Shown here: positions 49,430 through 58,335 of the stretch, piece by piece
How positions within the stretch are numbered: position 1 is the first letter of the stretch
How the letters are laid out: the number at the start of each line of letters is the position of its first letter
Assembly (NCBI GenBank): GCA_036503555.1
Contig: DASXWQ010000051.1
Coordinates: forward strand, 62,001-126,000
From: Actinocatenispora sp036503555
Lineage (GTDB): Bacteria; Actinomycetota; Actinomycetes; Mycobacteriales; Micromonosporaceae
DNA length: 64,000 nt
Reading direction: 5' to 3'
Program-made: the position numbers and the translations under genes
The notes under the pieces: generated by a model
What the model was told of the DNA's origin: nothing
Databases searched by the model: none
The model's input: only the letters and a program-made list of their open reading frames with translations

Positions 49430-50983
49430 ATGCGATCGGACGATCAACCGTACGGGCTGTCCCGCCGGCACGTGCTGGGCGCCGCCGGCCTCGTCGCGGC
49501 GGGCGTCGCCGGCGTGCCGCAGAGGGCCGCCGCCGCGCCGCGGGCCGACCAGACGGGCACGCGCCCGGACATCAGCTTCGGCGGCGACGTGGACCCCGTG
49601 CTCGCCGCGGCGTACCGGTCGGCGCTGGGCAACCTGCTCGACGTGAACACCGTGAGCTACGATCCGGCCGTCTACAACCGGACCGGGCTGATGACCGACC
49701 CGCCGGGCGTGTTCTTCCGGGCCGGCGGCGGGTACGAGCAGCCGTGGACCCGCGACGCGTCGACGAACTCGTGGAACGCCGGCAGCGTCCTCGCCCCCGC
49801 CGTCGCCCGCAACACGCTCTGGTCGGTGTGCGAACGCCAGGCCGACGGCTCGCTCGTCGTCCAGCAGGACAACCAGTGGTGGGACCAGGTCGTCTGGGCG
49901 GTCGCCGCCTGGCACCACCACCTCGTCACCGGCGACCGCGCGTTCCTCACCGACGCGTACGCCTGCGCCGCGGCGACGATGCGGCTCAACCGGGCCGCGC
50001 ACCACAACGACGCGTACGGGCTGTTCGAGGGGCCGGCGTACATGCAGGACGGGATCGCCGGATACCCGAGCCCGCCGTACGACCCGGCGAACGACTCGTC
50101 GTTCGTCCTCGACCACCCGCACACCGACAGGCTGATGTGCCTGTCCACCAACTGCGTGTACCACGGGGCGTACCTGGCGCTCGCCGCGATGGCCGACGCG
50201 CTCGGCGACCGTGCCGCCGCCCGCCGGTACGTCGCGGACGCCGCCACCCTGCGCGCAGCCATCGACCGCCACCTGTGGCGGCCGGACGCCGGCACCTACG
50301 GGTACTTCGTGCACGGCGCGGGGGAGAAGGCCGGCGAGCTGGAGCCGTACCAGGAGGGTGCGGGACTGGCGTTCGCCGTGCTGTTCGGGGTGGCGTCGCC
50401 CGGTCGGGCGCGTTCGGTGCTCGCCACCACGCACCACGAGCCGCGCGGCGTGGTCAACGTGTGGCCGCACTTCGACCGGTTCGACGACGCGCATCCGGGG
50501 CGCCACAACGTGATCGTGTGGCCGATGGTCGTCGGTATGTGGGGCGACGCGGCCGCCACGGGCGGGCGTACCGACCTGCTGGCGCGCGCGATCACCGACG
50601 TGGCCTCGCTGCAACATGGCGACGGCCACTTCTGGGAGCTGTACAACGCGCGGAGTGGTGCGGTCGACGGCGGCTGGCAGGTTGGCTGGCACTGGTCCTC
50701 CGAGCCGGACCAGACCTGGTCGGCCACCGGCTACCTCCGGATGATCCACAGTGGACTGTTCGGCATCCGTTACACGCCAAGGGGTCTACGCTTCGCGCCG
50801 AGCCTGCCCGCGGGCTGGGGTCCGGTCACCCTGCGCGGCCTGCCGTACCGTGGGGCCACGCTCGACGTGACGCTCGCCGGCGCCGGACGCCGGGTCGTCG
50901 CGTCCACAGTGGACGGTCGGCGCTCGGACACCGTACCGACCGACGCCACCGGCCACCACACGGTCCGCCTCACCCTCGCCTGA
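49430..50983 (+). CDS. Tat-exported (alpha/alpha)6-barrel glycosidase-like protein
   Basis: This 517-residue protein has a twin-arginine signal (LSRRHVLGAAGLVAAGVAGV) followed by an Ala-rich cleavage site. The mature part resembles six-hairpin glycosidases of the GH15/63/65/78-like group: YEQPWTRDASTNSW near the start, TNCVYHGAYLALAAMADALG in the middle, VNVWPHFDRFDDA later, and a short beta-sandwich end (GIRYTPRGLRFAPSLPAGWG). GGGAGG precedes ATG 49430. It likely acts on an extracellular glycan; the specificity is not readable. Confidence 0.78.
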   Translation: MRSDDQPYGLSRRHVLGAAGLVAAGVAGVPQRAAAAPRADQTGTRPDISFGGDVDPVLAAAYRSALGNLLDVNTVSYDPAVYNRTGLMTDPPGVFFRAGGGYEQPWTRDASTNSWNAGSVLAPAVARNTLWSVCERQADGSLVVQQDNQWWDQVVWAVAAWHHHLVTGDRAFLTDAYACAAATMRLNRAAHHNDAYGLFEGPAYMQDGIAGYPSPPYDPANDSSFVLDHPHTDRLMCLSTNCVYHGAYLALAAMADALGDRAAARRYVADAATLRAAIDRHLWRPDAGTYGYFVHGAGEKAGELEPYQEGAGLAFAVLFGVASPGRARSVLATTHHEPRGVVNVWPHFDRFDDAHPGRHNVIVWPMVVGMWGDAAATGGRTDLLARAITDVASLQHGDGHFWELYNARSGAVDGGWQVGWHWSSEPDQTWSATGYLRMIHSGLFGIRYTPRGLRFAPSLPAGWGPVTLRGLPYRGATLDVTLAGAGRRVVASTVDGRRSDTVPTDATGHHTVRLTLA

Positions 50984-51243
50984 CGACACGCGCCCCGGCC
51001 CGGCGCCCGCTGGTCACTGTCAGGGCGCGCGCCCGGCCCGCCGTGTGCTCGCCCGGATCCCCGTGCGCGGCGCGCGCCGGTACCGGCGTGCACGCGCCCG
51101 GCGCCGATAGCCCCTGACCTGGGCAATTGCCTCATTCGCCGACACTGGCTGGTCGTGTCCGCACCCTCGGCGCTGATACCCGTACTGCGCGGCACTGCGT
51201 CGGCACCCTGGCCAGATCCGACGTGAGAGAGTACTTTCGAAAC

Positions 51244-51978
51244 ATGTCTCTCACGAATCCGTACGGGGACCTGGAGATCACCGACCCGCGCGCGCTGCGG
51301 GCGCTCGCCCACCCGGTACGGCTGGCGATCCTCGACCGGCTCCAGCGGTACGGGCCGGCGACCGCGACGCAGCTCTCGTCGCACGTCGGCGCGACGCCGT
51401 CGGTGGTCAGCTGGCACCTGCGGCATCTCGCCACGTTCGAGCTGGTCGCGGACGCGGAGGGCGGCAGCCGGCGGGAACGGCGCTGGCGCGCGGCGGCCCG
51501 CGGTTTCCGGTTCGCCCAGCCCGCCGACGGCGCGGGCCGGAGCGCGGCGCGGACGCTCCGCGCCGAGATGATGGCCCGGTACGCCGACCTGCCCGGCCGG
51601 TGGCTCGCGTCCGACGAGCCGCGCCTGCCGGACGAGTGGGACACGCTCGCCGGCCTGTCCAACACCCGCGTCGTCGTCACACCGGACGAACTGCGCGCGA
51701 TCGAGGACGCCATCGAACAGGTCCTCGCCCCGTACGTGCGCCGCAAGGACGAGCCCGACCCGCCCGGCGCCCGCAGCGTCCGCATGCTCCGCTACGTCCT
51801 CCCCGAAGCCGACCTCGAAGCCGACGCCGCCACCGACGCGGATGCCGGTGCCGGCGCGCCGTCGGACGCCGACCCGCCAACCGATGCGGCTGGCGACGCG
51901 CCGGGAGACGGAGCGGGCCGCCCCGACACCGGCGACGACCGGCGCGGCACCGGCCGCGGGCGTGGGGGTCGGCGGTGA
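51244..51978 (+). CDS. ArsR-type winged-helix regulator with acidic disordered tail
   Basis: This 244-residue protein has residues 15-95 as an ArsR-like wHTH (LRALAHPVRLAILDRLQRYG, ATQLSSHVGATPSVVSWHLRHL). Residues 100-190 are a helical effector part common in HTH_20-type regulators. Residues 190-244 are an Asp/Ala/Gly-rich acidic stretch ending in Arg/Gly. Its TGA overlaps the MFS GTG (GTGA), so it is coupled to that exporter. A GAGAGA/TCTCTC inverted repeat surrounds the start (51225-51252). Confidence 0.87.
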   Translation: MSLTNPYGDLEITDPRALRALAHPVRLAILDRLQRYGPATATQLSSHVGATPSVVSWHLRHLATFELVADAEGGSRRERRWRAAARGFRFAQPADGAGRSAARTLRAEMMARYADLPGRWLASDEPRLPDEWDTLAGLSNTRVVVTPDELRAIEDAIEQVLAPYVRRKDEPDPPGARSVRMLRYVLPEADLEADAATDADAGAGAPSDADPPTDAAGDAPGDGAGRPDTGDDRRGTGRGRGGRR

Positions 51979-53219
51979 CGGCGACGGTCGAGCGGCCGGC
52001 CGGGCTGCTCCGGCGCAACCGCGCGTTCCGGCTGCTCTGGTACGGCGAGACCGTGTCGCAGCTCGGCGACCGGGTCTCGGACCTGGTGCTGCCGCTGATC
52101 GCGGTGACACTGCTCGGCGCCGGCCCGGGCCGGGTCGGCGTGCTGACCGCGCTGCTCTGGGCGCCGAACCTGCTCGGCCTGTTCGTCGGCGCGTGGGTGG
52201 ACCGGCGGCGGTACCGGCGGCGCCTGCTGGTCGCGGCGGACCTGACGCGGGCGGCTCTGCTCGCGACGCTGCCGCTGGCGTACCTGGTGCACGCGCTGAC
52301 CCTGGCGCAGCTCTACGTGGTGGCGCTCGGCACCGGAGGCGCGGCGGTGCTGTTCGGCGTCGCGTACCCGGCGTTCTTCGTGGCGCTGGTGCCGCGCGAG
52401 TCGTACCTGTCGGCGACCGGCCTGCTGAGCACCAGCCGGGCCGGCTCGCAGGCGGTCGGCCCGGCGCTCGGCGGCGCGCTCGTCCAGGCGCTGACCGCGC
52501 CGGTGGCGGTGCTGGCCGACGCGCTGTCGTTCGTGGCGTCGGCGGTGCTGCTGTCCCGCATCACCGACGCGCCGACCGTACCGGCGCGCGGGCCGGCGTG
52601 GCGGCAGGCCCGGGACGGCATCACCCTGGTACTCCGGCATCCGGTACTGCGGGCCTGCCTCGGCTGTGTCACCACCGTCAACCTGTGCACGTTCGTCGGC
52701 AACACGCTGGTCGTGCTGTACGCCAGCCGTACGTTGCGGTTGTCGGCCGGCACGATCGGCCTGGCGTTCGGGATCGGCGCGGTCGGGGCGGTGGCGGGCG
52801 CGGCGCTCGCGCCATGGCTGTCCCGCCGGCTCGGGCTGGGGATCACCGCCGCGCTCGGTGCGGCACTGTTCCCCGCGCCGCTCGCCGCGCTGGCGCTCGC
52901 CGGAGGGCCGGTGCTGGCCCGGGTCGCGGTGGTCGCCGGGGCCGAGTTCGTCGCCGGGGTCGGCGTGATGCTGCTGGACGTCAACCTCAACGCGTTGCAG
53001 GCCGACGTCACCCCGGACGACGCGCGCGGCCGTCGGGCGGGCGCGTTCGCCGTCGTCAACTACGGCTCCCGCCCGGTCGGCGCGCTGCTCGGCGGCTGGC
53101 TGGGCACGGTGCTCGGCCTGCGGCCGACCCTCGTACTCGCCGGCGCGTGCGGCGTTCTCGCCGCCGTCTGGCTCCTCGCCTCACCGGTACGCCGGGTCCG
53201 CACACTCGACCCGGCGTGA
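51975..53219 (+). CDS. MFS transporter (MFS_3/enterobactin-exporter-like)
   Basis: This 414-residue protein has about twelve helices. RNRAFRLLWYGETVSQLGDR at the start and GAWVDRRRYRRRLLVAADLT in loop 2-3 mark the MFS_3/DHA3 class, which includes antibiotic and siderophore exporters. GTG 51975 overlaps the regulator stop by four bases, so regulator and pump form one unit. It is convergent with the SDR gene. Confidence 0.9.
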   Translation: MTATVERPAGLLRRNRAFRLLWYGETVSQLGDRVSDLVLPLIAVTLLGAGPGRVGVLTALLWAPNLLGLFVGAWVDRRRYRRRLLVAADLTRAALLATLPLAYLVHALTLAQLYVVALGTGGAAVLFGVAYPAFFVALVPRESYLSATGLLSTSRAGSQAVGPALGGALVQALTAPVAVLADALSFVASAVLLSRITDAPTVPARGPAWRQARDGITLVLRHPVLRACLGCVTTVNLCTFVGNTLVVLYASRTLRLSAGTIGLAFGIGAVGAVAGAALAPWLSRRLGLGITAALGAALFPAPLAALALAGGPVLARVAVVAGAEFVAGVGVMLLDVNLNALQADVTPDDARGRRAGAFAVVNYGSRPVGALLGGWLGTVLGLRPTLVLAGACGVLAAVWLLASPVRRVRTLDPA

Positions 53220-53225
53220 TGCCAG

Positions 53226-54161
53226 TCAGGCCAGCGTGTCGACGGTGACCTGCCAGAGTCGTTGCGCCGCCTCGGGATCCCGCGCGTACGCCGCGTATCC
53301 GGTACGGGTGCCGGGCTGGTTCACGCCGGCCTCGTTGCAGTCCTCGAAGTACCGCCCGCCGACGCCGGCCAGCAGCGGCGACGTGGCCACGAGTACCGAG
53401 GTCGCGGCGCCCTGCCCGGGGGTCTTCCACCGGGCGGCGGTGCCGCCACCGCTGGCGGCGCGCATCCGGTTGAGGTCCTCGTCCGTGACGTACCGCTGGA
53501 GGTTGGTGCGGATGCCGCCGGGCATCAGGGCGTTGACCGTGATGCCGTCGGCCGCCCAGCGCCGCGTGGCCTCGACGGCGAAGAGCACGTTCGCGGTCTT
53601 GGACTGCCCGTACGCGAGCCACGGATCGTATGCCCGGTGCTCGAAGTGGATGTCGTCGAACACGACGGGGGAGCGCAGGTGCGCGCTGGAGCTGACGGAG
53701 ACGACGCGGGCGTCGCCGGCCGCGGCGAGCGCGTCGTGCAGACCGGTGGTGAGCGCGAAGTGGCCGAGGTGGTTGGTGGCGAACTGGAGCTCCCACCCCT
53801 CCGTCGTACGCGTCTCGGGCGCGGCCATCACGCCCGCGTTGTTGACGAGGATGGCGAGCGGGCCGGACCAGCCGGCGACGAACGCGGCGACCGAGGACCG
53901 GTCGGCGAGGTCGAGGGGGGCGACGGTGATGTCGCGGCCGGTGGTGGCGCGGATGTCGGCCGCGGTCGCCTTGCCGGCCTCGGTGTTGCGGACCGCGATG
54001 GTGACGTCGGCGCCGGCACCGGCCAGCGCGCGGGCGGTCTCGATGCCGATGCCGGAGGCGCCGCCGGTGACGACGGCACGGCGGCCGCTCAGGTCGATGC
54101 CGGCGACGACCTCGGCGGCGGTGGACTCGGCACCGAACGGCGTGGAGATGGTGGTGGTCAT
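53226..54161 (-). CDS. Short-chain dehydrogenase/reductase
   Basis: This 311-residue SDR has the cofactor motif TGGASGIGIETA, NNAG in LVNNAGVMA, catalytic Ser in VVSVSSSAH and YxxxK in LAYGQSKTAN. It resembles retinol-dehydrogenase/WWOX-like oxidoreductases common in actinobacteria. ATG 54161 is the start. It is divergent from a TetR gene with two operator-like palindromes between, so TetR probably represses it. Confidence 0.9.
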   Translation of the reverse strand: MTTTISTPFGAESTAAEVVAGIDLSGRRAVVTGGASGIGIETARALAGAGADVTIAVRNTEAGKATAADIRATTGRDITVAPLDLADRSSVAAFVAGWSGPLAILVNNAGVMAAPETRTTEGWELQFATNHLGHFALTTGLHDALAAAGDARVVSVSSSAHLRSPVVFDDIHFEHRAYDPWLAYGQSKTANVLFAVEATRRWAADGITVNALMPGGIRTNLQRYVTDEDLNRMRAASGGGTAARWKTPGQGAATSVLVATSPLLAGVGGRYFEDCNEAGVNQPGTRTGYAAYARDPEAAQRLWQVTVDTLA

Positions 54162-54197
54162 GGCTGAAGTCCTCGTCCCACGAGTCGGTAGGATCGA

Positions 54198-54250
54198 AGC
54201 GGAGGATCCTCCGCTACGTCCTCCAGGCTAACCGGAGGACCCTCCGGTTA
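54198..54250. promoter_or_regulatory. Two palindromic TetR operators between the SDR and TetR genes
   Basis: AGCGGAGGATCCTCCGCT at 54198-54215 is a perfect 18-bp palindrome. TAACCGGAGG and CCTCCGGTTA (54229-54250) form a second with a two-base centre. Both contain CGGAGG/CCTCCG arms. Their centres are 33 bp apart, about three helical turns, so two dimers would sit on the same face. Each gene has one site close to it. Confidence 0.85.
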
Positions 54251-54298
54251 CCATCGGATCGGTGTGGACCGGACCACAGAACCGGGGGAGGAGGGCAC

Positions 54299-54874
54299 AT
54301 GCCGGAGAAACCGATGCGTGCCGACGCACGGCGCAACCGCGACCGGCTGCTCGCCGCCGCCGTACGCGCGTTCAGCGAGGACGGCGCCGACGTGACGCTC
54401 GACGCCGTGGCGAAACAGGCCGGTGTCGGCATCGGCACCCTCTACCGGCACTTCCCGACCCGCGAGGCGCTCGTCGAGGCCGCGTACCGGACCGAGCTGG
54501 CCCGGCTCTGCGACGCCGTAACCGACCTGCTGCGCGAGCTGCCCCCGGACGAGGCGCTGCGGACCTGGATGGACCGGTTCGTCGCGTACACCACGACCAA
54601 GCGCGGTATGGCCGACGCGCTCCGCACGGTGATCGCCGCCGGTGGCCGCCCGTTCGAACACAGCCGGGAGAACCTGACCGCCGCCGCCCGCGCCCTGCTC
54701 GACGCGGGCGCCGCCGCCGGCACGGTACGCACCGACGTGGAGCCCGGCGACCTGCTCGCGGCGCTCAACGGCATCTCCCTCGGCGCCGGCGCGCCCGAAC
54801 AACGCGACCAGGCGCGACGCCTGCTCGACCTGCTCGCCGACGGCCTCCGGTACTCCTCGGAGAGCCTTGCCTGA
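54299..54874 (+). CDS. TetR-family transcriptional regulator
   Basis: This 191-residue protein has an N-terminal HTH at residues 10-55 (VTLDAVAKQAGVGIGTLYRH, FPTREALVEAAYR), followed by a TetR_C ligand domain with PFEHSRENLTAAARALLDAG. A GGGGGAGGAG run precedes ATG 54299. It is divergent from the SDR gene across the twin operators and probably controls both genes. Confidence 0.9.
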   Translation: MPEKPMRADARRNRDRLLAAAVRAFSEDGADVTLDAVAKQAGVGIGTLYRHFPTREALVEAAYRTELARLCDAVTDLLRELPPDEALRTWMDRFVAYTTTKRGMADALRTVIAAGGRPFEHSRENLTAAARALLDAGAAAGTVRTDVEPGDLLAALNGISLGAGAPEQRDQARRLLDLLADGLRYSSESLA

Positions 54875-54916
54875 GGGCTAACCGGGCGTTTGCTTGACGG
54901 TACCTAGCGTGGTGGC

Positions 54917-56047
54917 ATGGGCCTCACCGGCGTACCGCTGCTGATCCTCGTCGCGTTGCTCGGCGTCGGCCTCCCCGTCGGCGCGGTGCTCCTCTTCCGG
55001 TACCGCCGGCTCCGGGTGCTGCGGACCGCCACGATGATCGTCGCCGGCCAGCTGATGATCACCCTCGCGCTGGGGCTCGTGGTCAACCGGCAGGAACAGT
55101 TCTTCACGAGCTGGTCCGACCTGTTCGGTACCAACACGCCGCCTGCGCTGCCCTCCGCCGGGGCACCCACGCCGGCCGGCGCGCGGATCCCGCAGGGCAG
55201 CGTGTTCACCACCCGGATCGCCGGGCCGGCCAGCCACCTCGACCTGCCCGCCGACGTGTACCTGCCGCCGCAGTACGACGAGCCGGCGTACGCGCACGAG
55301 CGGTTCCCCGTGCTGGAACTCCTCGACGGCTTCCCCGGCAGCCCCGCCCGCTGGCTCGGCGCGCTGCGGCTGCAACGCGTCCTCGACGCCGAGATCGCCG
55401 CCGGCCGGATGCCGCCGCTCGTCGCCGTGCTGCCCACGCAGACCACCGCGACGATGCACGACACCGAGTGCGTCGACGCCGCGCACGGGCCGCGGTTCGC
55501 CACCTACCTGATCCGCGACGTACGGACGGTCCTCGGCCGGCTGCTGCGTGTCTCCACCGACCGCACCGGCTGGGGCGTCGCCGGATACTCCACCGGCGGC
55601 TTCTGCGCCAACAACCTCGCGCTGCAGCCCGGGTACGCCTTCGCCGGCGCGGCCAGCCTCTCCGGCTACTTCACGCCGTACCTGGATCGCAGCACCGGCG
55701 ACCTGTTCGGCGGCTCGCGCGCCGCCCGACACGCCAACGACCCGCTCTACCAGGTCACCCACGCCAAGCACCTGCCCGACCTGGCGCTCTACGCGATGTG
55801 CGCGGCACCCGACCCGCAGCCCTGCCAGGAAGGCCGCGCGTTCGCCGCGGCGGCCGGCGCCGGGCCGGTACACCTGACCCGGGTCGTGCTGCGCACCGGC
55901 GGGCACAACATGGCCACCTGGCGCTCCGTCGAACCGTCCGCACTCGACTGGCTCGCCGGCCACCTCCGCCCCGGCGCCGAGCACACCGTCGTGTCCGCCC
56001 GGCCGCCGACGCACCCCGTCGCCGACCGTCGGCCCGGATCAGCCTGA
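54917..56047 (+). CDS. Membrane-anchored esterase-family alpha/beta hydrolase (antigen-85/esterase-D-like)
   Basis: This 376-residue protein has two N-terminal membrane segments (VPLLILVALLGVGLPVGAVL and MIVAGQLMITLALGLVV), then an extracellular alpha/beta-hydrolase domain. The nucleophile elbow is GYSTGG and the catalytic His is in GGHNMATW. Its layout resembles mycolyl-transferase-like and feruloyl-esterase-type proteins of actinobacteria. The 3' end overlaps the LacI-type gene on the other strand by nine bases. Function outside the cell, perhaps on cell-wall lipids, is inferred. Confidence 0.8.
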   Translation: MGLTGVPLLILVALLGVGLPVGAVLLFRYRRLRVLRTATMIVAGQLMITLALGLVVNRQEQFFTSWSDLFGTNTPPALPSAGAPTPAGARIPQGSVFTTRIAGPASHLDLPADVYLPPQYDEPAYAHERFPVLELLDGFPGSPARWLGALRLQRVLDAEIAAGRMPPLVAVLPTQTTATMHDTECVDAAHGPRFATYLIRDVRTVLGRLLRVSTDRTGWGVAGYSTGGFCANNLALQPGYAFAGAASLSGYFTPYLDRSTGDLFGGSRAARHANDPLYQVTHAKHLPDLALYAMCAAPDPQPCQEGRAFAAAAGAGPVHLTRVVLRTGGHNMATWRSVEPSALDWLAGHLRPGAEHTVVSARPPTHPVADRRPGSA

Positions 56048-57247
56048 CTCGGGCGGCCGGTACTGGACGATCGTGGTCGGGACGACCACCCGGCGCGGCG
56101 GCGTGTCCGCCACCGTACGGTCGATGCGCTCGGTGAGCAGCCGCGCCGCCTGCCGGCCCAGCTCGTCCGCGTCGTACGCGACGATCGTGACCGGCACGCT
56201 CAGCACGTCGGCCAGCTCGAAGTCGTCGAACCCGGCGATCGTCGCGCTGACCCCGTGCCGCCGCAGCGCCCGGTACGCGCCGATCGTGTTCCGATTGTTC
56301 GTGCACAGGATCGCCGTCGGCGGCTCCGGCAGCGCCAGCAGCTCCGCCGCCGCCCGCTCCGCCGACGTCAGGTCCTGCTGGGCCCGCCGCACGTACGTCT
56401 CGTCGGGCGCGAGGCCCGCCTCGTCCAGCGCCGCGCAGAACCCCCGGTACCGCTCCGACCCGGTGTACACCGACGGCGGGTTGCCGAGGAACCCTATGCG
56501 CCGGTGCCCCGCGGCGAGCAGCGCCCGGGTCGCCGCGTGCGCCCCGCCGACGTCGTCGACCAGCACGCAGTCGGCGTCGATCCCGGTCGGCGGCCGACCC
56601 ACCGTCACCACCGGCACCGACGCCGGCAGCTCGTCCGTCAGGTACGCCTGCGAATGCCCGGCCGGCACCAGGATCAGGCCGTCCACCCGCCGGTCGGTCA
56701 GGTCCCGCACGGCCGCCTGCTCGCGCGCCACGTCGCCGCCGGTGTTGGTGATCATCACCCGCCGCTCGCCGGTGGACAGCTCGGCCTCGATGCCCAGCGC
56801 GAGCCGCGCGTAGAACGGGTTCGCCAGGTTGGTGACGACCAGCCCGACGGTGCCCGTGCGGCGGCCCTGCCGGAGGCTGCGGGCCATCACGTTCGGCCGG
56901 TACGCCAGCGCCTTGACCGCCGCCTCGACCCGCTCCCGGTTCGCCGGCGTGACGCTGGCGTTGCCGCGCAGCGCCCGGGACACCGTCATCGGGCTCACCC
57001 CGGCCAGCAGCGCCACCTCGCGGATCGTCGCCGGATCCCCGGTACGCCCGGGGCCACCGGCCCGCGTCGCCGCGTCACCGGCCGCCGCGGTCGGAGTCCG
57101 CCCAGCGCGGGCCCCCTCTCGGTCGGCGTCGTCGGAGGTCGGCCCGGGCTGGACCCGCTCGACGTCGCCGCCCGGCCGGTCCGTGGCCGACCTCCCGGCG
57201 CGGTCGGCGCCGGGGCTGTCGGATGTCGGGATCTCGGCCATGGACAT
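56039..57247 (-). CDS. LacI-family transcriptional regulator with long disordered N-terminal extension
   Basis: This protein has about 402 residues. The LacI HTH starts late, near residue 73 (ATIREVALLAGVSPMTVSRA), followed by the hinge and a sugar-binding domain (VGLVVTNLANPFYARLALGI). Residues 1-70 are Gly/Ala/Arg/Asp-rich and likely unstructured. ATG 57247 overlaps the stop of the ROK kinase gene (TGATG), and no in-frame ATG or GTG lies closer to the HTH, so the extension appears real. It likely regulates the manA-ROK-lacI operon through the boxes at 60048-60176. Confidence 0.88.
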   Translation of the reverse strand: MSMAEIPTSDSPGADRAGRSATDRPGGDVERVQPGPTSDDADREGARAGRTPTAAAGDAATRAGGPGRTGDPATIREVALLAGVSPMTVSRALRGNASVTPANRERVEAAVKALAYRPNVMARSLRQGRRTGTVGLVVTNLANPFYARLALGIEAELSTGERRVMITNTGGDVAREQAAVRDLTDRRVDGLILVPAGHSQAYLTDELPASVPVVTVGRPPTGIDADCVLVDDVGGAHAATRALLAAGHRRIGFLGNPPSVYTGSERYRGFCAALDEAGLAPDETYVRRAQQDLTSAERAAAELLALPEPPTAILCTNNRNTIGAYRALRRHGVSATIAGFDDFELADVLSVPVTIVAYDADELGRQAARLLTERIDRTVADTPPRRVVVPTTIVQYRPPESG

Positions 57248-58335
57248 CAACCGTCGTGTGTTCGTCCGGCGGGATCGCTTGCCGCGGGGTCGTGCCCGCC
57301 GCCCCGGACGCCCGGCGTCGATGCGGCAGGCGCCGACCCCTGCCCGGAAGCCTCGGCGGTCCCGTCGACGTGGGCGCGGGAGCCGGGCCCGTCCTCCGGG
57401 TCGAGATCAGCATCGGCGGTGCCCGGGGCGGCGCCGGGGGTGGCCGGAGCTGGCGACGGTCGGCGGGCGGCGAGCGCGGCGCCGAACAGCGGCGAGTCGT
57501 CGGGTCGCTTGGCCGCCGCGAGCGGCAGGCCGGCAAGGTCCGGACCGAGTCCGGCGTGCAGCGCCGGCTCGATCAGGTCCCACGAGCCGACCATCGACCC
57601 GCCGACGACCACGACGTCCGCCGCGAACCGGCGCAGCCACGGCGCCAGGGCGACGCCGAGCTGCTCGAACGCCGACCCCAGGGTCTCCGCCGCCGCCGCC
57701 TCGCCGGCGCGTGCCGCGGCGGCGATCTCCCGGACGTCCTCGTCCTGCCCGGTCCGCCGCGCGTACGCCGCCATGACGGCGCGGCGCGACACCGTCTCCT
57801 CCAGCGGACGGCCGTGGTGCGTGAGCAGGTCGGCGCGGCCCTCCGGCGGTACGGTGGTGCCGTCGCGGACCGCGACGCCGTCGCGCAGGAACGTCGAGCC
57901 GATCCCGGTGCCGAGGGTGATCGCGACGGTGCGGGCCTGGCCACGACCCGCCCCGTACGCCCATTCGCCGAGCGCGAACGCCTCGGCGTCGTTGACGAAC
58001 CGCAGGCCGCCGACGCCCGGGATCCGGGCGGACAGCGCGGCGCGCAGGTCCGTCCCGTACAGCGCCTCGAACTTGCCGACGCCCTCGTACAGGGCGATGC
58101 CGGTCGCGTAGTCGAACGGGCCGGGCAGGGCGACGCCCCACACCGCGCCCGGTGGCGCGGTCAGGCCGGCCGCGCCCCGGGCGACGGCGTCGACGATCTC
58201 GTCGGCCGAACCGTCGGGGGCGAGCGTCGTCCGGTTGCCGTCGACCACGACAGGGCCGCCGTCCGCCCACCGGACCAGCGCGGCGGTGACGTGGGTGCCG
58301 CCGATCTCCAGGACGGGGACCGCGCTGGCATTCAC
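57247..58335 (-). CDS. ROK-family sugar kinase-like protein
   Basis: This 362-residue protein has the ASKHA ATP site VLEIGGTHVTAALVRW and AITLGTGIGSTFLRDG. The ROK metal-site Cys/His signature is not obvious, so it may be a divergent polyphosphate/ATP glucokinase-like or mannokinase-like enzyme. The last ~70 residues are a Pro/Gly/Asp-rich tail. GTG 58335 overlaps the manA stop by GTGA. With an isomerase for mannose-6-phosphate upstream, mannose or fructose phosphorylation is a sensible inference. Confidence 0.85.
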   Translation of the reverse strand: MNASAVPVLEIGGTHVTAALVRWADGGPVVVDGNRTTLAPDGSADEIVDAVARGAAGLTAPPGAVWGVALPGPFDYATGIALYEGVGKFEALYGTDLRAALSARIPGVGGLRFVNDAEAFALGEWAYGAGRGQARTVAITLGTGIGSTFLRDGVAVRDGTTVPPEGRADLLTHHGRPLEETVSRRAVMAAYARRTGQDEDVREIAAAARAGEAAAAETLGSAFEQLGVALAPWLRRFAADVVVVGGSMVGSWDLIEPALHAGLGPDLAGLPLAAAKRPDDSPLFGAALAARRPSPAPATPGAAPGTADADLDPEDGPGSRAHVDGTAEASGQGSAPAASTPGVRGGGHDPAASDPAGRTHDG

